Assembly: GCF_040869045.1 (NCBI RefSeq)
Contig: NC_090320.1
Coordinates: 150,992,941-151,056,940, forward strand
Direction of reading: 5' to 3'
Source: Eurosta solidaginis
Lineage: Eukaryota > Arthropoda > Insecta > Diptera > Tephritidae
DNA length: 64,000 nt
Below are positions 33,028 to 44,292 of this stretch, piece after piece. The stretch's first letter is position 1. The number at the start of each line of letters is the position of its first letter. Below the pieces are notes generated by a model. That model was not told the DNA's origin and did not search any database. It worked only from the letters and a program-made list of their open reading frames with translations. The position numbers were made by a program, and so were the translations under genes.

Positions 33028-33883
33028 TTATAATTTTTTTGCTTTGTTCTGGAATTTTTTATAGTACCAACAAATTTGTTGGTTAGAGTTGCTTCGATTT
33101 TGAGATTTGCTACGACGTCGAGAGCTGTTGGAAGAACTATGGGAATGATGAGGGCACGAACGAAAAGCATACAATTCGGCCACTGGCTTTTGTAGATCAG
33201 CAATCGTATTTAATAGGTTGATTTCGATACTTTTATCGCTGCCAGCAAGCTCCGCAATGTTGTCGAGCTGCAATTCAGATTGTGTCGCAAGGATAGCCTG
33301 GACGTTGGACGGAAGACGTTTAAGCCAGAGTTGACGAAGGAGGTTATCCTGCACGATAGTCTATCCAGCGAGAGAGCGTGACGGAGAAACTGCGATGGTT
33401 TGCGATCGCCGAGCTCTTCCTCACTGATAAGTTGGCGGACTCGTTGGTCCTCAGACGCAGACAAACAATCAATCAATTTTGTGCGCAAAAATGTGTATGG
33501 ATTCTGCGGAGGAGAATTTTCTATAACGTCCTCGATTTCCAATGCGATACGTGCGTCCAGCTGCGAAACAACATAATGGAACATTGTTACCTCATTTGTG
33601 ATATCGGACAACGTAAACTGCGAATCAGCCTGCGAAACCATAATTTTGGTTTGTCAAACCAAAAAGGCGGCAGTTTTACTGCAACACGATGGACTGCAGG
33701 GCGATGATCGGCGAAGTTAGCGGCAAAATCATAATCCCACTGCTGATGCTGGTGTCGTGGTTGCGGTGATGGTGGCTGCTGCTGCTGATGCTCCACTTGA
33801 CGGTTATGTTGTTGCGCTTGTTGGCGTAATTCGTCGATCTGTCGTTGAAGCTCCTCATTTTCTCCGCATCTTATGAGATACAC
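33028..33883 (-). pseudogene. CsRn1-like Gag, broken
   Basis: Begins with a Gln/His-rich leader (QAQQHNRQVEHQQQQ), then VAVKLPPFWFDKPKLWF, the conserved capsid start of this group. FTLSDITNEVTMFHYVVSQL, LRTKLIDCLSAS and LWLKRLPSNVQAILAT follow. The frame shifts near 33600 and 33350. No zinc knuckle is visible before the gap to the protease, which is common in this clade. Confidence 0.82.
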
Positions 33884-33914
33884 GTTATAAACTTTTTTTC
33901 GGGGTCACCAATAT

Positions 33915-34089
33915 TGGAAATAAGGAATAAATATTTCCTATTGAAATTTAGAAATAAAATTATTTTATTATCTCACAATGAAAAAGATTAATCACTAACT
34001 GAACTATGAAAACTTGTTGAACAATAAAATTTAAATGTTCGTTGCTAAGCAACACTTTTGTTCTGAGAACTTGACCTGCACCGCCCTCA
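33915..34089 (-). repeat. LTR of the CsRn1-like element (5' LTR)
   Basis: 175 bp, TG...CA. The primer binding site for tRNA-Trp lies a few bases inside (33901-33910 complement). Confidence 0.85.
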
Positions 34090-34227
34090 CCCCATAACTA
34101 AGATACGGTTCAAACGAATTTTGTACTAACTCATTCTCGTAAATATCTGGATTTGAAACCTGTAGGGGCACTTAACAATTTTTGCTTCTAACACTAGAAA
34201 CATGTTATCGAAAAACCATAACCAACT

Positions 34228-34400
34228 GTTGTTGTTGTTGCGATGAAGAAACCCCCCCAAGGTTTCAGGGAGTGTTATCGATATTGATGGTTCTTTACCG
34301 GGTAAATATCCGGTATGTTCCGGAAACAAGCTCCATTAAGGTACAATCTCAACCATCTTGGGAACGATTTAATATGACCACATTGAACCTTGTAGCCAGA
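34228..34400 (-). mobile_element. SINE-like retroposon, (CAA)n tail, copy 2 (truncated)
   Basis: Starts with tgttgttgttgttgcgat and follows the 8080 copy through the aaggtttcagggagtgttatcgat and ccatcttgggaacg passages, about 80% alike. It stops after the caCATTgaacctt region. The hairpin head is missing, i.e. 5'-truncated on the minus strand. Confidence 0.75.
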
Positions 34401-34715
34401 TCAACAGTAATTTTTTCTGAAGGACTTTTATTACAAAAGGAATAACATTTTTGGTCCCTGGCTATAATTTTTATAGTTTTCGCATGTTTTTTTATTCCAG
34501 TAAAGTTTTACGAAATATGCATCCACATTGAACCAAACCTATGGAAAATTTCAATCTTCTTTTTCACGAAATGTTAAGATTCTTCAATTTTTATTCAAAA
34601 ATGATTAAAAACGACAATGAAAAAGCGAAGTGAATGAAGCAAACGCGACCCAGAAGCAAGTGAATGTTTTGACAGCATAAATGAGCCTTCGTTACACTTC
34701 GCGTCGCTATTAATC
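34401..34715. other. No recognisable gene
   Basis: AT-rich. The end (cttcgttacacttcgcgtcgc, 34687-34707) resembles 35368-35385 (gtgactcttcgcgtcgcgttgcg), so the solo LTR may sit inside another repeat. Confidence 0.4.
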
Positions 34716-35259
34716 TGTAACGAATTTACTGAAATTCCGCCTATTCCAAGTCTTCTGCTAACGTTCGAATCACCAAACTGTTGAATAAATAACTCCAATA
34801 TTGAATAATGCAAAACTGGTCTTTATTAGACCACTTTAAAATAACACTTATATTTCGCAACTGATAGCTTGCTTAAATCAAACTGACTTTCGTACCTCAG
34901 CTGTTGCTGCTTTTATAGTGTTTGGTTTCCTCGTTGACATATTTCTAGGCGGTTCTATTTCTAAAATTTACTAGTTAGTTAGCAGCTATAAAATTACCAA
35001 CTATAACTACGTTTATAGCTTCTCATATGCGCGTGTATATGTAAGTGATACTTGCACAAATTATTGCCTAATTTTGAGCGCATCTCAGATAAGATATATG
35101 CATGTGTTTGTGCGTTTTCTCTCCGCAGCGTGTACGTACATATGTGTAGACATAATGATTGATTCGTTTATGTAGATACAAGTGACTGCCTGCTTTATTG
35201 TTCATTTACTTAGCATCAGACTAGTGATGTATCACTTAGTGTCACTAATATTCGTCACA
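34716..35259 (-). mobile_element. Solo LTR related to the 1.48-kb gypsy element
   Basis: About 544 bp, TG...CA. It shares cgaatt(t)...ctgctaa-gttcgaatcac-aaactgttgaat, aataactccaatattgaa and cagataagatatatgcat with the 699-bp LTRs, and ends in ttcgtcaca. Overall similarity is roughly 70-75%, with several deletions. There is no internal region, so it probably arose by recombination between two LTRs. The flanks (AATC and ATAC) do not form a clear duplication. Confidence 0.82.
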
Positions 35260-35379
35260 ATACGAAAAAACGTAAGACAATCACCTACAGTCACCGATAG
35301 TCACTGAGAGTCACCGAAGTGAATGAATGCCCTTATATGATACGAATTTGGTTTCACTTGGGTAAAAGTGACTCTTCGC

Positions 35380-35706
35380 GTCGCGTTGCGTTATACATAA
35401 TAACGCCGTTTACTTATTTTAAAAAGGAGTGCGCCTTTTCGTCCGATTTCGTTCATTTTAAATCGCGATCTGAGATGAGTGCCCAGGAACTTACATACCA
35501 AATTTCATTTAGATACCTCAAAGTTTACTCAAGTTATCTTGTCTACGGACGGACGGACGGGCGGACATGGCTAAATGAATTTCTTTTTCGCCCAGATCAT
35601 TTTGATATAGAAGTCTATATCTATCTCGATTAGTTTATGCCGTTACGGGGTACCGTTATGCGAACAAAATTAATATACTCTGTGAACTCTGCTCAGCTGA
35701 GTATAA
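35380..35706 (+). repeat. Dispersed fly repeat, right end
   Basis: Contains gatacctcaaagtttactcaagttatc, ggacggacgggcggacatggctaaat, cattttgatatagaagtctatatc and ends tctgctcagctgagtata. The same end occurs at 61680-61901. Its terminal CTCAGCTGAGTA is the inverse of the start motif of the family. Confidence 0.75.
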
Positions 35707-35770
35707 AAAATTCAAGTTGATTATAATTAAGTTAATTCCGGGTGAATAGCGAAAAGAACAAAAAATAAAA

Positions 35771-36776
35771 CAAGTAAAGAAGGCTAAGTTCGGGTGTAAC
35801 CGAACATTACATACTCAGCTGAGAGCTTTGGAGACAAAATAAGGGAAAATCACCATGTAGGAACATGAAGCTGTAGTAACCCTGGAATATGTTTATATGA
35901 CTTGGGTATCTGATGGAACGTAATAAAGAGTATTTTAAAAGGGAGTGGGTCATAGTCCCATAGGTGGGCGCCCTTTCGAGAAATCGCCATAAATGTGGAC
36001 CAGGGTTGACTCTAGAATGTGTTTGTACGATAGGCGTATCAAATGAAATATGGTAATGAATATTTTAAAAGGGAATGGGCCTTAGTTCTATAGGTGGACG
36101 CCTTTTCGAGATATCGCCATAAAGGTGGACCAGGGGTGACTCTAAGAATGTGCTTGTATTATATGTGTATCAAATGAAAGATGTTAATGAGCATTTTAAA
36201 AGGGAGTTGGCCTTAATTCTAAAGGAAGCTTTTTCGAGATGTCGCCATAAAGGTGGACCAGGGGTGACTCTAGAATTTGTTTGTACGATATGGGTATCAA
36301 ATTAAAGGTATTAATGAGGGTTTTGAAAGGGAGTGGCCCTTAGTTGTATATGTGAAGGCGTTGTCGAGATATCAACCAAAATGTGGACCAGGGTGACCCA
36401 GAACATCATCTGTCGGGTATAGCTAATTTATTAATACATGTAACAGTATTCCTACCATGATTCCAAGGGCTTTTGATTTCGCTACTTAATATGGTAGGTG
36501 TCACACCCATTTTACAAAGGGTTTTCTAAAGTTATATTTTGCGTCAAAAAACCAATCCAATCACCATGTTTCATCCCTTTTTTCGTATTTGGAATAGAAT
36601 TATGGCATTTTTTTCATTTTCGATATCGAAAAAGTGGACGTGGTCATAGTCGCATTTCTCCCATTTTTAATACCAAGATAAAGTGAGTTCAGATAAGTAC
36701 GTGAACAAAGCTTAGTAAATATATATCGATTTTTGCTCAAGTTATCGTGTTAACGGCCGAGGGGAAGGACAGACAG
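35771..36776 (+). repeat. Dispersed fly repeat with internal minisatellite
   Basis: Left end as at 24510 (ggctaagttcgggtgtaaccgaac). Four tandem units of about 125 bp follow in 35870-36420 (each with gggtatcaaatgaa, ttttaaaagggagtgggcc, cgagatatcgccataaa and ggtggaccaggg). A tail then ends in the usual ctcaagttatcgtgttaacgg and is cut by the SINE at 36777. It continues after the SINE at 37150-37390 (gtatacaaaatgggcgtggc). Confidence 0.75.
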
Positions 36777-37165
36777 TTGTTGTTGTTGTTGTTGTTGTAG
36801 CGATAAGGTTACTCCCCGAAGGCCTTGGGGAGTGCTATAGATGTGATGGTCCTTTGCCGGATACAAATCCGGTACGCTACGGGTAACGCAGCGCCTTTAA
36901 GATACTAGCCCGACCATCTCGGGGACCATTTATATGGCCACATTAAACCTTCAGGCCATCTCTCCCTCCCCACCCCAAGTTCCGTGAGGAGCCGCTCGAA
37001 GGTAAGGTTGACAATTGGGTTGGAGAAGCTATAAATTGCGTTACACAACCCCTTGAATCCCCGGTCGACTGTGTATACAAAGGTGAGTGAGGTTGACAAT
37101 TGGGTTGGAGAAGCTATAAATTGCGATACACAACCCCATGAATCCCCGATCGACTGTGTATACAA
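36777..37165 (-). mobile_element. SINE-like retroposon, copy 3, with internal 85-bp duplication
   Basis: Begins ttgttgttgttgttgttgttgtagcgataagg and closely follows the 8080 copy (ccgaaggccttgg, gccggatacaaatccggtacg). The stretch ggttgacaattgggttggag...cgactgtgtatacaaa occurs twice (37006-37090 and 37091-37165), with the second copy followed directly by the host repeat. The hairpin head is missing. Confidence 0.75.
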
Positions 37166-38169
37166 AATGGGCGTGGCTTCAACCATTTTCACAGGAAACA
37201 GTTACCGTCATAGAAGTTATGCCCTTACCAAATTTCACAAGGATTGTGAAAACTTATAGCATTAAAAGTATTCTAGACAAATTAAATGAAAAAGGCCGGA
37301 GCCACACCCATTTGAAATTTTCATTTATTCTTGTACTTTGTTGCACCATATTATTACTGGAGTTGAATGTTGACATAATCTAATCTAATCTAATATATAT
37401 TATAAATGGGAAAGTTTGGATGTTAAGATGTTTGGATGTTTGGATGTTTGTCCAGACGTTTGTCTTTGTGACTCAATCACGCAAGAACGGCTGGACCGAT
37501 TTGGATGAAATTTTGCACACATATAGCCAATAGTCTAGAAGGATCTACTAGCTATATATTTCTCAAAAGGGGCGTGGTCTCCGCCCCCTAGAAACAGTTA
37601 TAATTTAATTATTATATTTTTTCGTCTTTGCGACTGAATCACGCCAGAATGGCTACACGGATTTTGATGAAATTTGGGACACAGACAGTAGTCTACTAGC
37701 GAAATTTTTTTCGAACATGGAAAGAGGGGTGGGGGTTCCACGACCCCTTCGAGCAATTACTTTTTAATAATTTTTACTCATTATAACTTTACGTATACTG
37801 GCCTTCACCAATATCACAGACTCAAGGGGTCAAATAAGTCGAGGGCTTACAAAGTGAGCAGTGACACCCTCCGCCCGCCCCCTTTATCTCACCCTCTGGT
37901 ATAAAATCTATAAATTGTTATAACTCAATATAAATTTTCTCCTAAACCAATAGTTTTTGGTATCTGGTACATACAGATCGATATCTATACAATTTTGGAG
38001 GAACGATCAGTGGTCCTCTCCTCTACTCCCGCCATCCGCCCTCCTTCAATTGTTTTTATTAGCACGCTTTTATTAGCTTTACCTGTATGTTTCTATGTAA
38101 CTTTTCATTCGCTCCAATGCGCCTGCTGCCTTATTAACATGGTTTTATAATTAGCTTCACCTTATTTGT

Positions 38170-40862
38170 AATCTCATAAGGGTCATATGGAGACCCTTCC
38201 GGTATCATTTCTGGATGGTTTTCGGGATCGGTCCGGGATCGGTCCGGGATCCCGCCGGGGTAATTTCGGGACTTTTTCGGGACTATTTCGGTTTCATTTT
38301 GGGACCCTTCCGGGATCATTTCTGTATAGTTTTCGGGATCCGTCCGGGATCCCGTCGGGGTTATTTTGGGACATTTTCGGGACTATTCCGGAATCATTTC
38401 GGGATTATTTCGCGATCATTTGGGGACCCTTCCGGCATCATTTCTGGATGGTTTTCGGGATCCGTCCGGGATCCCGTCGGGGTACTTTCGGGATCATTTG
38501 CGTACCTTCGAGAGATAAATTCTTGATGGTTGCCGGGATCATTAAGGAATTTTTTCGGGGTTATTTTGGGTCCCTTTAGGCATCATTTCTGGATGGTCTT
38601 CGGGATTCGTCCGGCATCCCGTCGGGGTCATTTCGGGACTTTTTCGCGACTAATACGGGATCATTGGGGACCCTTTCGGCATCATTTCTGGATGGTTTTC
38701 GGGATCCGTCCGGGATCCCATCGGGGTCATTTGGGGACTTTTTCGGGATAATTTGGGGGCTCTTCCGGCATCATTTCTGGATGGTTTTCGGGATCCGTCC
38801 GGGATCCCATCGGGGTCATTTCGGGACTTTTTCGCGACTAATACGGGATCATTTGGGAACCCTTTCGGCATCATTTCTGGATGGTTTTCGGGATCCGTCC
38901 GGGGTTCCGTCGGGGTCATTTCGGAACTTTTTCGCGACTAATACGGGATCATTTGGGAACCCTTTCGGCATCATTTCTGGATGGTTTTCGGGATCCGTGC
39001 GGGATCCCATCAGGGTAATTTCGGGACTATTAGGGGATCATTTGGGGACCTTTCCGGCATCATTTCTGGATAGTTTTCGGAATCCTTTCGGAATCCCGTC
39101 AGGGTAATTTCGGGACTTTTTCGGGATCATTTAAGGATGGCTTTCAGGATTCATACGGGAACCCGTCAGGGTAATTTCTGGACTTTTCTGAGACTATTTC
39201 GGGATCCTTTTGGGACCTTCCCAAATTCATTTCTGGATGGATTTCAGGATCTGTCCGGGATGCCGCCAGGGTCTTTTCGGAACTATTAGGTGATCATTTG
39301 AGGACCTTTCCGGCATCACTTCTGGATGGTTTTCGGTATCCGTTCAGGATCCCGTCCGAATAATTGCGGGACTTTTTCGGGATCATTTGGGGTCCCTCCC
39401 AAGATCATTTCTGGATGGATTTCGGGATCTGTCCGGGATCCCGTCAGGGTCATTTAGGGATGAGTTCGAGATTCAGGGTCATTTCGGGACTTCTTCGGGA
39501 GTATATCGGGATCATTCCTGGATGATTTTCGGTATCCGTTCGGGATCCCGTCGGAATCATTGCGGGACTTTTTCGGAATCATTTGGGATCCCTTCCAGAA
39601 TCATTTCTGGATGGTTTTTGGGATTCGTCCGGGATCACGTCGGGGTCATTTCGGGACTTTTCCTCGACTAATACGGGATCATTTGGGGACGCTTTCGGCA
39701 TCATTTCTGGATGGTTTTCGGGATCCGTCCGGTATCCCGTCGGGGTCATTTCGGGACTATTTCGGGATCATTTGGGGTACCTTCCTGCATCATTTCTAGA
39801 TGGTTTTTGGGATCCCGTCGGGGTCATTTCGGTACTATTTCGGGATCATTTGAGATACCTTCCGGCACCATTTCTAGATGGTTTTAGGGATCCGTCCGGG
39901 ATCCCGTCAGGGTCATTTCGGGACTATTTCGGGATATCTTCCGGCATCATTTCTGGATAGTTTTCGGGATCCATCCGGGATCCCGACGGGGTCAATTCAG
40001 GACTTTTTCTCGACTAATACGGGATGAGTTGGGGACTCTATGGTTTTCGGGATCCGTCCGGGATCCCTTCCGGGTCATTTCGGAACTTTTTCGGGATCAT
40101 TTGGGGTATTTTCCGGCATGATTTCTGTATGGTATTCGGGATCATTTGGGGTCCCTTCCGGCATAATTTCGGTCATTTCGGGACTATAAGGGGATCATTT
40201 GAGGACATTCCGGATCATTTCTGGATAGGTTTTGGGATCCCGTCGGGGTAATTTCTGGACTTTTCAGAGATTGTTTCGGGATTATTTTGGGCCCTTCCAG
40301 GATCATTTCTGGATGGATTTCGAGATCTGTCCGGGATCCCGTCAGGGTCATTTAGGAATCCGTTCGAGATCACGTCAGGGTCATTTCGGGACTATTAGGG
40401 GATCATTTGAGGACCTTTCCGGCATCATTTCTGGATAGTTTTCGGAATCCGTCTGGGATCCCGTCGGGGTCATTTCAGAATTTTTCGGGGCTAATACGGG
40501 ATCATTTTGGGACCCTTCCGGAATCATTTCTGTATGGTTTTCGCGATCCGTCGTGGATCCCCTAAGGACCCTTCCTGGATATTTTCTGGATGGTTTTTGA
40601 GAACCGTCCGGGAGCCCGTCAGGGTCATTTCGGAACTTTTTCGGGACTATTTCGGGATCATTTGGTACCCTTCAGGTATCATTTCTTTGTGGTTCTCTGG
40701 ATAAGTCTAGTGTCGTTGTCATTTCGGGTTTTTTGGGACTATTCCGGGAAATTTTGGAGACCCTTCCGTGGCATTTCTAGATGGTTTTCGGGATCTGTCC
40801 GCGATAGCGTCGGGGTAATTTCGTGGATTTTTCTGGATAATTTCGCGATCATTTGGGGATCC
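38170..40862. repeat. GGGATC-rich tandem array 1, 90-100-bp unit
   Basis: About 27 units of a repeat in which catttctggatggttttcggg, atccgtccgggatcccgtcg, gggtcatttcgggac and atcatttggggaccctt recur in this order. Distances between successive tttctggatgg are 90, 100 and 100 bp around 38684-38974. Units vary by point changes, small indels and shuffled sub-blocks (GGGATC and TTTCGGGAC recur within a unit). Confidence 0.9.
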
Positions 40863-41008
40863 TATCAGGTTATCAGCTCATTTAGTTCTTTTTTTACTCA
40901 ATTACAAAAATAAAATGTATTAGACAGAAACATCTTTTTAAACAGATAACTTGATAAGCAGGCTAACGTGAATATCCCATATATTTAATTTTCTCCTTGC
41001 GGACGGGG

Positions 41009-41025
41009 CCGCGGGTAAAGGCTAG
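41009..41025 (+). other. Helitron-like 3' terminus
   Basis: GCGG and CCGC pair around ACGGGG just upstream, then GGGTAAAGG and CTAG, with T following. The same end recurs at 61371. Confidence 0.75.
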
Positions 41026-44000
41026 TATATATTATAAATGGGAAAGTTTGGATGTTTGGATGTTTGTCCAGACGTTTGTCTTTGTGACTCAATCACGCAA
41101 GAACGGCTGAACCGATTTGGATGAAATTTGGCACGCATATAGCCAATAGTCTAGAAGGATCTACTAGCTATATATTTTTCAAAAGGGGGGGAGGTCCCCG
41201 CCCCCTAGGAACAGTTATAATTTAATTTTTGTATTTTTTCGTCTTTGTGACTGAATCACGCCAGAACGGCTACACGGATTTTGATGAAATTTGGGACACA
41301 GACAATAGCCTACTAGCGAAATTTTTTTCGAACATGGAAAGGGGGGTGGGGTTCCCACGACCCCTTCGAACAATTACTTTTTAATAATTTTTACACATAA
41401 CTTTACGTATACGAGCCTTCACCAATATTACAGACTCAATGGGTCAAATAAGTCGGGGGCTTACAAAGTGAGCAGTGACACCCTCCGCCCCCCACCCCCT
41501 TTATCTACTCCTCTGGTGTAAAATCTATAAATTGTTATAACTGGATATAAATTTTCTCCTAAATCAGTAGTTTTTGGTATCTGGCACATACAGATCGAGA
41601 TCTAAACAAACGAGCAGCGGTACTTCTCCTCCCTCCATCCGCCCTCCATCAATTGTTTTTATTATCACGCTTTTATTAGCTTTACGTGTATGTTTCTTTG
41701 TAACTCTTCATTCGCTCAAACGCGCCTGCTGCCTTATTAAAATGGTTCTACAATTAGCTTCGCCTTATTTGTAATCCCGTTGGGGTCATATCGAGACCCT
41801 TCCGGGATCATTTTTGGATGGTTTTCGGGATCCGTCCGGGATCCCGCCAGTGTCATTTCGGGACTTTTTCGGTACTATTTCGGGATCATTTTGGGACCCT
41901 TCCGGGATCATTTCTGTATAGTTTTCGGGATCCGTCCGGGATCCCGTCGGGGTTATTTTGGATATTTTCGGGACTATTCCGGGATCATTTCGGGACTATT
42001 TCGCGATCATTTAGGGACCTTTCCGGCATCATTTCTGCATAGTTTCCGGGATCCGTCGGGGATCATTTCGGGACTATTAGGGGATCATTTGAAGACCTTT
42101 CCGGCATCATTTCTGCATAGTTTCCGGAATCCGTCGGGGATCTCGACGGGTCATTTCGGGACTTTTTCTCGACTAATACGGGATCATTTGGGACACCCTT
42201 TCGGCATCATTTCTGGATGGTTTTCGGGATCCGTCCGGGATACCGTCAGGGTAATTTCGGGACTTTTTTTCGACTAATACGGGATTATTTGGGGACCCTT
42301 TCGGCATCATTTCTGGATGGTTTTCGGGATCCGTCCGCGATCATTTCGGGACTATTAGGGAATCATTTGAAGACCTTTCCGGCATCAATTCTGCATAGTT
42401 TCCGAGATTCGTAGGGGATCTCGACGGGGTCATTTCGGGACTATTTCGGGATCATTTGGGGTACCTACCGGGATCACATCTGAATGGTTTTCGGTATCCG
42501 TCCGGGATCCCGTCGGGATCATTTTGGGACTTTTTCGGGATCATTTGGGGTCCCTTCCGGCATCATTTCTGGATGGTTTTCAGGATCCGTCCGGGATCCC
42601 GTCGGGGTCATTTCGGGACTGTTTCTCGACTAATACGTGATTATTTGGGGACCCTTTCGGCATCATTTCTGGACGGTTGTCGGGATCCCGTCAGGGATAT
42701 TTGGGGACTATTAGTGGATCATTTGAGGACCTTTCCGGCGTCATTTCTGCATAGTTTTCGCGATCCGTCCGGGATCCCGTCGGGGTTATTTTGGATATTT
42801 TCGGGACTATTCCGGGATCATTTCGGGACTATTTCGCGATCATTTAGGGACCTTTCCGGCATCATTTCTGGATGGGTTTCGGGATCCGTTCGGCATCCCG
42901 TCGGGTATTTTCGGGATCATTTGCGTACCTTTGAGAGATAAATTCTTGATGGTTTGCGGGATCATTATGGGACTTTTTCGGGGTTATTTTCGGTCCCTTC
43001 CGCCATCATTTCTGGATGGTTTGCAGGATCCGCCCGGGATCTCGTCGGGGTCATTTCGGGGCTTTCTTGGGATCATTTGGGGTCCCTTCCGGCATCATTT
43101 CTAGATGGTTTCCGGGATCATTTCGGGACTATTAGGGGATCATTTGAAGACCTTTCCGGCATCATTTCTGCATAGTTTCCGGGATCCGTCGGGGATCATT
43201 TCGGGACTATTAGAGGATCATTTGAAGACCTTTCCGGCATCAATTCTGAATAGTTTCCGGGATCCGTCGCAGATCTCGACGGGGTCATTTCGGGATCATT
43301 TGGGGTACCTACCGGGATCACATCTGAATGATATTCGGTATCCGTCCGGGAACCCGTCAGGGTAATTTTGGGCCTATTAGGGGATCATTTGAGGACCTTT
43401 CCGGCATCATTTCTGGATAGTTTTCGGGATCCCGTCGGGGTCATTCCTGAACTTTTTCGGGACTAATAAGGGATGATTTGGGGAGCCTTTCGGTATAATT
43501 TCTGGGTGGTTTTCGGGATCCGTTTGGGAACCCGTCGGGGTTATTTCGGAACTTTTTCGGTACTAATACGGGATCGTTTGGGGACCCTTTAAGGGTCATT
43601 TCGTAACTTTTTCTGCAATATTACGGGATCATATGGGGGCCCTCTCGGCATCAATTCTGGATGTGTTTCGGGATCCGTTCGGGATCCCATCAGAGCCATT
43701 TCGGGGCTTATTCGGTACCATTTCGGGATCATTTTGGGACCCTTCCGGGATCATTTCCGTATAGTTTTCGGGATCCGTCCGAGATCCCGTCGGGGTTATT
43801 TTGGATATTTTCGGGACTATTCCGGGATCATTTCGGGACTATTTCGCGATCATTTAGGGACCTTTCCGGCATCGTTTCTGGATGGTTTTCGGAATGCGTC
43901 GGGGATCCCGTCGGGGTCATTTCAAGACTTTTTTCGAATAATATGGGATTATTTGGCGACCCTTCCGGCATAATTTCTGGATGGGTTTCGGGATCTGTAC

Positions 44001-44292
44001 GGGAACCCATCAGGGTAATTTCGGGACTATTTCGGGATCATTTGGGGACCCTTTAGGGGTCATTTCGTGACTTTTTCTGCAATATTACGGGATCATATGG
44101 GGACCCTCTCGGCATCAATTCTGGATGCGTTTCGGGATCCCATCAGGGTCATTCCGGGACTAATTCGGAATCATTTTGGGACCCCTCCTGGTTAATTTCT
44201 GGATGATTTTCGGGATTTGTCCAGGTTGCCGTCGGCATCATTTCGTTACTATTTTGGTATCATTTTGGGACCCTTCCGGGATCATTTTAGGT
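41026..44292 (+). mobile_element. Helitron-like element copy 2 with satellite cargo, 3' end missing here
   Basis: Begins directly after the CTAG of copy 1 with tatatattataaatggg and repeats the whole 5' module at roughly 90-95% identity, then a second tandem array. The array ends near 44292 with no 3' module. The head-to-tail join without intervening host DNA is what rolling-circle replication would give. Confidence 0.75.
41772..44292. repeat. GGGATC-rich tandem array 2
   Basis: The same repeat family as 38170-40862, about 25 units. Many units lack the catttctggatgg part and carry ctgcatagtttccgggatccgtcgggg instead, so the two arrays have drifted into different unit variants. Confidence 0.9.

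Larger units (their letters stand above)
30395..34089 (-). mobile_element. CsRn1-like gypsy LTR retrotransposon, decayed, 3.7 kb
   Basis: Two 175-bp LTRs (30395-30569 and 33915-34089) flank gag and pol on the minus strand. I count about eight LTR differences (4-5%), so it is clearly older than the 1.48-kb element. The primer site just inside the right LTR reads TGGTGACCCCG on the minus strand, matching tRNA-Trp, as in CsRn1-group elements. At only 3.7 kb it is compact. I found no matching target duplication (CCTA against CCCC). Confidence 0.87.
37394..41025 (+). mobile_element. Helitron-like element copy 1 with satellite cargo, 3.6 kb
   Basis: Starts tatatattataaatggg and ends with a GCGG/CCGC hairpin, nine bases, then CTAG followed by T, a Helitron-type 3' end. 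There are no terminal inverted repeats and no coding region, so it is non-autonomous. Parts: a 5' module of about 780 bp (including ctcaatcacgcaagaacggctg and gatttggatgaaat), the 2.7-kb tandem array, and a 3' module of about 160 bp. It lacks a TC start, so it may be of the Helentron/HINE sort, which often carry tandem repeats. A replicase is not present in the window. Confidence 0.78.

Noticed and set aside
30391..34093. Target duplication for the CsRn1-like element
   Set aside because: The four bases on each side (CCTA, CCCC) do not match.
38187..44056. Many overlapping open frames encoding GFRDPSGIPSGSF-like repeats
   Set aside because: They follow the tandem array in every register and on both strands. 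No start context, no known domain. A by-product of the repeat composition.
38170..44292. CRISPR-like array
   Set aside because: Units are head-to-tail 90-100-bp satellites without unique spacers, in an animal genome.
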